Source of the DNA: UBA7803 sp040219135
GTDB lineage: Bacteria > Pseudomonadota > Gammaproteobacteria > Pseudomonadales > Azotimanducaceae
Direction of reading: 5' to 3'
DNA length: 64,000 nucleotides
Assembly (NCBI GenBank): GCA_040219135.1
Contig: JAVJTA010000003.1
Location: 186,001-250,000, forward strand
Part shown: positions 59,782 to 64,000 of the stretch, piece by piece
How positions within the stretch are numbered: the stretch's first letter is position 1
Layout: every line of letters starts with the position of its first letter
Made by a program: the position numbers and the translations under genes
Notes under the pieces: model-generated
What the model saw: the letters and a program-made list of their open reading frames with translations, nothing else
What the model was told of the DNA's origin: nothing
The model's database searches: none

Positions 59782-60650
59782 GCGAAGCGGTTTTCAATGG
59801 CGCCTCCGGCAGCGGCTTCGCGCGCCTGCTGCGCCGCTTTCGCGACCAGCGCCTTGCGGTGTGGTCGCTCGTGTTCCTGGCCGCGCTCACTGCCGCCGCC
59901 GCCCTGGCGCCCTGGGTGGCCCCTTACGACCCGTTGGCACAGAATCTGGACACGGTGCTGGAGCCGCCGGGCGCCGATCACTGGTTCGGCACCGACGAGC
60001 TTGGTCGCGATGTGCTGAGCCGCACCCTGTTCGCGGCGCGCATATCGTTATTGGCGGCGGCTCAGGCGGTGCTCATCGCGCTCGCCATCGGCGTGCCTCC
60101 GGGTCTGGTCGCGGGCCTGTGGGGCGGGAGGATGGACAGCATCATCATGCGTGCCACCGACGCGCTGATGGCGTTTCCGCCGCTGATCCTCGCGGTGGCC
60201 CTGATCGCCGTGCTGGGTCCGGGCCTGACAAACGCCATGATCGCGGTGGGCATACTGCTTTCGCCCACGTTTCTCAGGCTGATGCGCGCCACCACCATGG
60301 CGGTGGCTCAGGAGACCTACGTCGAAGCTGCGCGCAGCATCGGCTGTACGCGCACCTGGATCATTCGCAAACACGTGCTGCCCAACGTGGTTTCACCCCT
60401 GTTCGTGCAGATCTCGGTGTTCGCCGGGGTCGCCATGCTGGCCGAGGCCGGCCTGTCGTTTCTGGGCCTTGGCGCCCAGCCGCCGGACTCGAGCTGGGGA
60501 GCCATGGTGGGGCGCGGTTTCCGCTACATCAGCCACGCGCCATCGCTGATCGTGTTTCCTGGCCTGGCAATCGCCGTGACCGTGCTCGCCCTGTACGTGG
60601 TGGGTGACGGTCTGCGCGACTCCCTTGGGCGGGAGGTTCGCAGGGAATGA
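59778..60650 (+). CDS. ABC transporter permease, DppC type
   Basis: The product has 290 residues. LAPWVAPYDPLAQNLDTVLE precedes GTDELGRDVLSRTLFAARIS, the DppC periplasmic loop and helix signature. The EAA loop is EAARSIGCTRTWIIRKHVLP. It overlaps DppB by 4 nt (ATGA). Confidence 0.93.
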   Translation: MSEAVFNGASGSGFARLLRRFRDQRLAVWSLVFLAALTAAAALAPWVAPYDPLAQNLDTVLEPPGADHWFGTDELGRDVLSRTLFAARISLLAAAQAVLIALAIGVPPGLVAGLWGGRMDSIIMRATDALMAFPPLILAVALIAVLGPGLTNAMIAVGILLSPTFLRLMRATTMAVAQETYVEAARSIGCTRTWIIRKHVLPNVVSPLFVQISVFAGVAMLAEAGLSFLGLGAQPPDSSWGAMVGRGFRYISHAPSLIVFPGLAIAVTVLALYVVGDGLRDSLGREVRRE

Positions 60651-61657
60651 CAGCGGCTTCCACAGCGCACCTGCTGGAGGTGAGCGGGCTCGGCATCGAC
60701 TTCCTCACCGACCGCGGCTGGGTGCAGGTCGTCGAAGACGTTGCATTCTCGGTGGCGCCCGGCGAGACCCTGGGACTGGTGGGTGAGTCGGGGTCCGGCA
60801 AGACGGTCACCTCGCTGGCGGTGATGCAGCTCCTGCCCATGCCGCCGGGACGGTTCCGAGCCGGACAGATCGTGTTTGATGGTCAGGATCTGCTGGGGCT
60901 CGACGAGCGCGCGCTGCGGAGGCTGCGCGGCAACGACATCGCCATGGTGTTCCAGGAGTCCATGACCAGCCTGAATCCCGCCTTCACCATCGGCGATCAG
61001 ATCGCCGAGGCGGTTCGCGAGCACCTCGCCCTGCCGCGCCGCGCAGCCCGCGATCGTGCCGTGGAGGTGCTCGACCTGGTAGGCATCCCGAGCCCGCGGG
61101 AGCGCGCCGGTGCCTACCCTCACGAATTCTCCGGCGGCATGCGCCAGCGGGCTGCCATCGCCATGGCGCTGGCCTGCGAGCCGCGGCTGCTGATCGCCGA
61201 CGAGCCCACCACCGCGCTGGACGTCACGGTGCAGGCTCAGGTGCTTGAACTGCTGCGCAGCCTGCAGCAGCGTTTCGGCATGGCCATGCTGTTCATCACC
61301 CATAACCTGGGTGTGGTGGCCGACATCTGCGATCGGGTGGCGGTCATGTACGCCGGCCAGATCATCGAGGAGGCCGACGTCGAAACGCTGTTCGCAGCGC
61401 CCGCCCACCCTTACACGGAGGGCTTGCTGCGCGCCATGCCGCAGCTCGGTCGGCGCGGTGAACCTCTGGCGGTGGTACCCGGCACTCCGCCAATGCCCTG
61501 GGCAGTGCCGGACGGCTGCCGCTTCCATCCCCGATGCCGTTACGCTGCGGATACGTGTCGGTCCGGCTCGCCCGGGCTCGTGATGCTTCCAGGCGAGCGG
61601 CCGCGCCGCAGCCGCTGCGTGCGCATCGACGTACTCGACCTGAAGGGGGCCGAATGA
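60647..61657 (+). CDS. ABC transporter ATPase, DppD type
   Basis: The product has 336 residues. Walker A is GESGSGKT, the signature is FSGGMRQRAAIAMAL, Walker B is LLIADEPTTALD, and the C-terminal oligopeptide tail has CRFHPRCRYAADTCR, with the Cys cluster of this group. Together with the DppF-type subunit it powers the transporter. It overlaps DppC by 4 nt. Confidence 0.95.
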   Translation: MTAASTAHLLEVSGLGIDFLTDRGWVQVVEDVAFSVAPGETLGLVGESGSGKTVTSLAVMQLLPMPPGRFRAGQIVFDGQDLLGLDERALRRLRGNDIAMVFQESMTSLNPAFTIGDQIAEAVREHLALPRRAARDRAVEVLDLVGIPSPRERAGAYPHEFSGGMRQRAAIAMALACEPRLLIADEPTTALDVTVQAQVLELLRSLQQRFGMAMLFITHNLGVVADICDRVAVMYAGQIIEEADVETLFAAPAHPYTEGLLRAMPQLGRRGEPLAVVPGTPPMPWAVPDGCRFHPRCRYAADTCRSGSPGLVMLPGERPRRSRCVRIDVLDLKGAE

Positions 61658-62667
61658 GCGTGCCGCTGCTCGAGGTGCGCGATCTGCGCGTGGTGTTCCG
61701 GATCGGCGGCAGCCTGCTGGCGCGGCGCCGCGAGCTGGTGGCGGTAAACGGTGTGAGCTTTGACGTCCATCCTGGCGAGACCCTTGCGGTGGTAGGCGAA
61801 TCGGGTTCCGGCAAGTCGACCCTGGCACGCGCGGTGATGCGCCTGGTGGAGCCGGCCAGCGGCACCGTCCGCCTCGACGGTCAGGACCTGACCGCCATGC
61901 GTGGCGAGGCCCTGCGCCGGATGCGCCCCGAGTTCCAGATGGTGTTTCAGGACCCGTACTCCTCCCTGGACCCATCCAAGCTGATTCGCGACACGGTCGG
62001 CGAGCCGTTGCGCGTGCACGGCCGCCTGCGGGGCGTCGCCCTCGACGAGCGGGTCCGGGTGCTGCTCGAGCAGGTTGGGCTGGACGCCCACCACATGGCC
62101 CGTTATCCCTATGAGTTCTCCGGCGGTCAGCGTCAGCGCATCGCCATCGCCCGCGCCATCGCCCTGGAACCCAGACTGGTGGTGCTGGACGAGGCAGTGA
62201 GCGCGCTCGACGTCTCGACTCAGAACCAGATTCTCAACCTGCTCGAGGCGCTGCAACGCGCCCGGAAGATGGCGTACCTGTTCATTTCCCACGACCTCGG
62301 GGTGGTGGAGCACATTGCCGACCGGGTGGCAGTGACCTACCTGGGACACATTGTCGAGAGCGGGCCGGCACCGCGCATCTTCAGCCAGCCGCTGCATCCG
62401 TACACCAAAGCGCTGCTCTCCGCCGTGCCGGTGCCCAATCCACGGCTGCAACGTCGCCGCCGCCACCAGCCGCTGACCGGCGAGGTCCCCAGCCCGCTCG
62501 CGCCGCCGTCCGGCTGTCCGTTCCATACCCGCTGTCCAAACGCCATGCCCGAATGTATTGCCCGGATGCCGCGCCACGTCGCGGCCGCCGGCGGCGGAAG
62601 TGTGGCCTGCCATCTCTATCCGGCCGAAGGCGCGGTGGCGCCGGCCGCCGCATCGACATCGTCGTGA
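61654..62667 (+). CDS. ABC transporter ATPase, DppF type
   Basis: The product has 337 residues. Walker A is GESGSGKST, the signature is FSGGQRQRIAIARAIALEPR, Walker B is LVVLDEAVSALD, and the tail has CPFHTRCPNAMPEC. It overlaps DppD by 4 nt and ends the transporter operon. Confidence 0.95.
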   Translation: MSVPLLEVRDLRVVFRIGGSLLARRRELVAVNGVSFDVHPGETLAVVGESGSGKSTLARAVMRLVEPASGTVRLDGQDLTAMRGEALRRMRPEFQMVFQDPYSSLDPSKLIRDTVGEPLRVHGRLRGVALDERVRVLLEQVGLDAHHMARYPYEFSGGQRQRIAIARAIALEPRLVVLDEAVSALDVSTQNQILNLLEALQRARKMAYLFISHDLGVVEHIADRVAVTYLGHIVESGPAPRIFSQPLHPYTKALLSAVPVPNPRLQRRRRHQPLTGEVPSPLAPPSGCPFHTRCPNAMPECIARMPRHVAAAGGGSVACHLYPAEGAVAPAAASTSS

Positions 62668-62697
62668 GCCCGTGACCCGCGCCGGAGGCGCCGGGAA

Positions 62698-63909
62698 TCA
62701 GCGCTCCCGGGTTTCGATCCGCAGATCCGCTTCCAGGGTGCGGTGTACGGGACAGCGGTCGGCGATTTCCAGCAGCCGACGTCGCTGCGCGTCGCTGAGA
62801 TCTCCGTAGAACGTGATCTCGCGGCGGATCACCTCCATCCGGGCGGACTTCTCGTCGCAGTCCTCGCAGTCTTTGGCGTGCTCGCGGCTGTGGCTGAGGT
62901 GGACGTCGATGTCCTCCAGGGGCCATTCCTTGCGGTTGGCATACATGCGGATGGTCATCGAGGTGCAGGTGCCGAGGGCGGCGAGCAGGTGCTCGTAGGG
63001 ATCGGGGCCGAGGTTGCTGCCACCGACCCGTCGGGGTTCGTCGGCGAGCCAGGCATGGTCGTCACTCGCCACCTGGCGCAGGAACTTCCGGTTCAGTTCC
63101 GTCACCAGCACGTCGCCGCCAGCGACCTCGGCATCGGTGGTTTCGCTCGCCGGCAGGTAGCGCTGGCTCCAGGTGCTGATGGTGTCGGCCACGTACCGGG
63201 CGTCGGCGCTGTCCGACAGCAGGTGGTCCGCGCCGTCGAGCGAAATGAAGCTCTTCGGATGGCGCGCGGCCTGGAAGATCCGCGTCGCCTCGTCTACGGA
63301 GACCGTGTCGTCGAGGGGAGCATGAAACACCAGCAGCGCCAGGCGCAGCCCGGCGATCCGCTCGCTGAGCGGATGCACCTGCAGGTCCTCGAGAAACTGG
63401 CGCTTGATGCGGAACGTGCGCCCGGCCAGGCTGACCGTCGCGACGCCGCGGTTTTCGATCTCACTGCGGCTGCCGTCGAACTGGTGCTGCAGGTGCTCGG
63501 GTGTCGATGGTGCGCCGATGGTGACGACGCCGCGGCACTCGGCGACCTCGGCCGCGGCGGCCAGCACCGCGGTGCCGCCCAGGCTGTGGCCGATCAGAAG
63601 CGCCGGCGCCTCGTGTTCGGCACGCAGCCAGGCGGCGGCGGCCACCAGATCCTGAATGTTCGAGCTGAAGTTGGTGTTGGCGAAGTCGCCCTGGGAGCCG
63701 CCAAGCCCGGTGAAGTCGAAGCGCAGTACGGCGATCCGGTGTGCGGCCAGTGAGCGTGCGATGCGTGATGCCGCGGCGCTGTCCTTGCCGCAGGTGAAGC
63801 AGTGGGCGAACAGCGCGAACGCCCGCGGGGGATGGTCCGGCAGGGTCAACGCGGCAGCCAGGGATTCTCCGTCAGCGTTGTTGAATTCGACTTTGCGGGT
63901 ACTCGGCAT
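62698..63909 (-). CDS. Bifunctional alpha/beta hydrolase-OsmC protein
   Basis: The product has 403 residues in two domains. Residues 1 to about 250 are an alpha/beta hydrolase: ALFAHCFTCGKDSAAASRIA, then GHSLGGTAVLAAAAE (nucleophile Ser), and ISLDGADHLL (His). About residues 270-403 are an OsmC/Ohr-type domain with NLGPDPYEHLLAALGTCTSM (redox Cys) and ITFYGDLSDAQRRRLLEIAD, with CPVHRTLEADLRI at the end. It might remove organic hydroperoxides or esters. It is convergent with the ABC operon. Confidence 0.9.
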   Translation of the reverse strand: MPSTRKVEFNNADGESLAAALTLPDHPPRAFALFAHCFTCGKDSAAASRIARSLAAHRIAVLRFDFTGLGGSQGDFANTNFSSNIQDLVAAAAWLRAEHEAPALLIGHSLGGTAVLAAAAEVAECRGVVTIGAPSTPEHLQHQFDGSRSEIENRGVATVSLAGRTFRIKRQFLEDLQVHPLSERIAGLRLALLVFHAPLDDTVSVDEATRIFQAARHPKSFISLDGADHLLSDSADARYVADTISTWSQRYLPASETTDAEVAGGDVLVTELNRKFLRQVASDDHAWLADEPRRVGGSNLGPDPYEHLLAALGTCTSMTIRMYANRKEWPLEDIDVHLSHSREHAKDCEDCDEKSARMEVIRREITFYGDLSDAQRRRLLEIADRCPVHRTLEADLRIETRER

Positions 63910-63940
63910 GGCGTGGTTCCTCCGCTGATCTGTGCCACGC

Positions 63941-64000
63941 TCAGGGCGCGTGTTTGCCCGCAGACCAGCCGTATTCGGTGAGACGCTCCCGGGCGAACGC
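63941..64000 (-). CDS. C-terminal 19 residues of a gene entering from the right
   Basis: The minus-strand frame AFARERLTEYGWSAGKHAP ends in a TGA at 63941-63943 and stays open to the window edge. It lies 31 nt upstream of the hydrolase-OsmC gene on the same strand and may be co-transcribed with it. Too short to name. Confidence 0.4.
   Translation of the reverse strand, partial: AFARERLTEYGWSAGKHAP

Overview
The window is GC-rich bacterial chromosome, and everything points to a gammaproteobacterium. The infC-rpmI-rplT-pheS-pheT-ihfA-merR order, a DUF3080 lipoprotein, a MltB-type transglycosylase and an RND efflux operon all fit that class. The genus cannot be fixed from the sequence. The hydrocarbon- and lipid-related genes (CYP153-like P450, SDR, acyl-CoA synthetase, enoyl-CoA hydratase, MFS carrier) suggest an environmental, lipid- or alkane-using organism.

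Layout. 1-5.9 kb: end of a cation efflux gene, an apparently frameshifted small membrane gene, and a TetR-MFP-RND efflux operon with a clear operator. 6-12.8 kb: tRNA-Val, then the translation cluster infC (ATT start), rpmI, rplT, pheS, pheT, ihfA and a MerR regulator. 12.8-18.5 kb: thioesterase, GFA enzyme, MltB, a hybrid histidine kinase and an MgtC-like protein. 18.5-24.2 kb: a copper module (copB, copA multicopper oxidase, DUF411 protein, Cu P-type ATPase) divergent from csoR with an inverted-repeat operator. 24.2-41.9 kb: metabolic and envelope genes, tRNA-Pro, an OmpA-like protein, and small conserved genes. 49.9-64 kb: acetyltransferase, a RimK-TrkA_C fusion, an ECF sigma/anti-sigma/DUF1800/DUF1501 operon, a complete peptide-type ABC transporter, and a hydrolase-OsmC fusion.

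The most unusual segment is a 7.7 kb integrated island at 42.1-49.8 kb. It starts in the 3' end of tRNA-Glu, ends in a perfect 15-bp copy of that tRNA end, and carries a P4-type tyrosine recombinase next to the right end. Short direct repeats (AGCCCATAC type) sit near both ends, as expected for integrase arm sites. The cargo is visibly more AT-rich than the chromosome. Three plus-strand genes (NlpC/P60-like cysteine peptidase fold, an unknown protein, a DUF6941-like protein) converge on a minus-strand series: HTH protein, 87-residue protein B, a two-gene unit of unknown function, three small membrane proteins, a HEPN/AbiJ-like protein with an Rx4H motif, and 87-residue protein A, a close paralogue of B.

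The island has the composition of a mobile defence or conflict island. The HEPN protein is the only cargo gene with a recognisable nuclease signature. The NlpC/P60-like three-gene unit and the 46.1-47.4 kb two-gene unit are the best candidates for undescribed systems; their function is inferred only from context.
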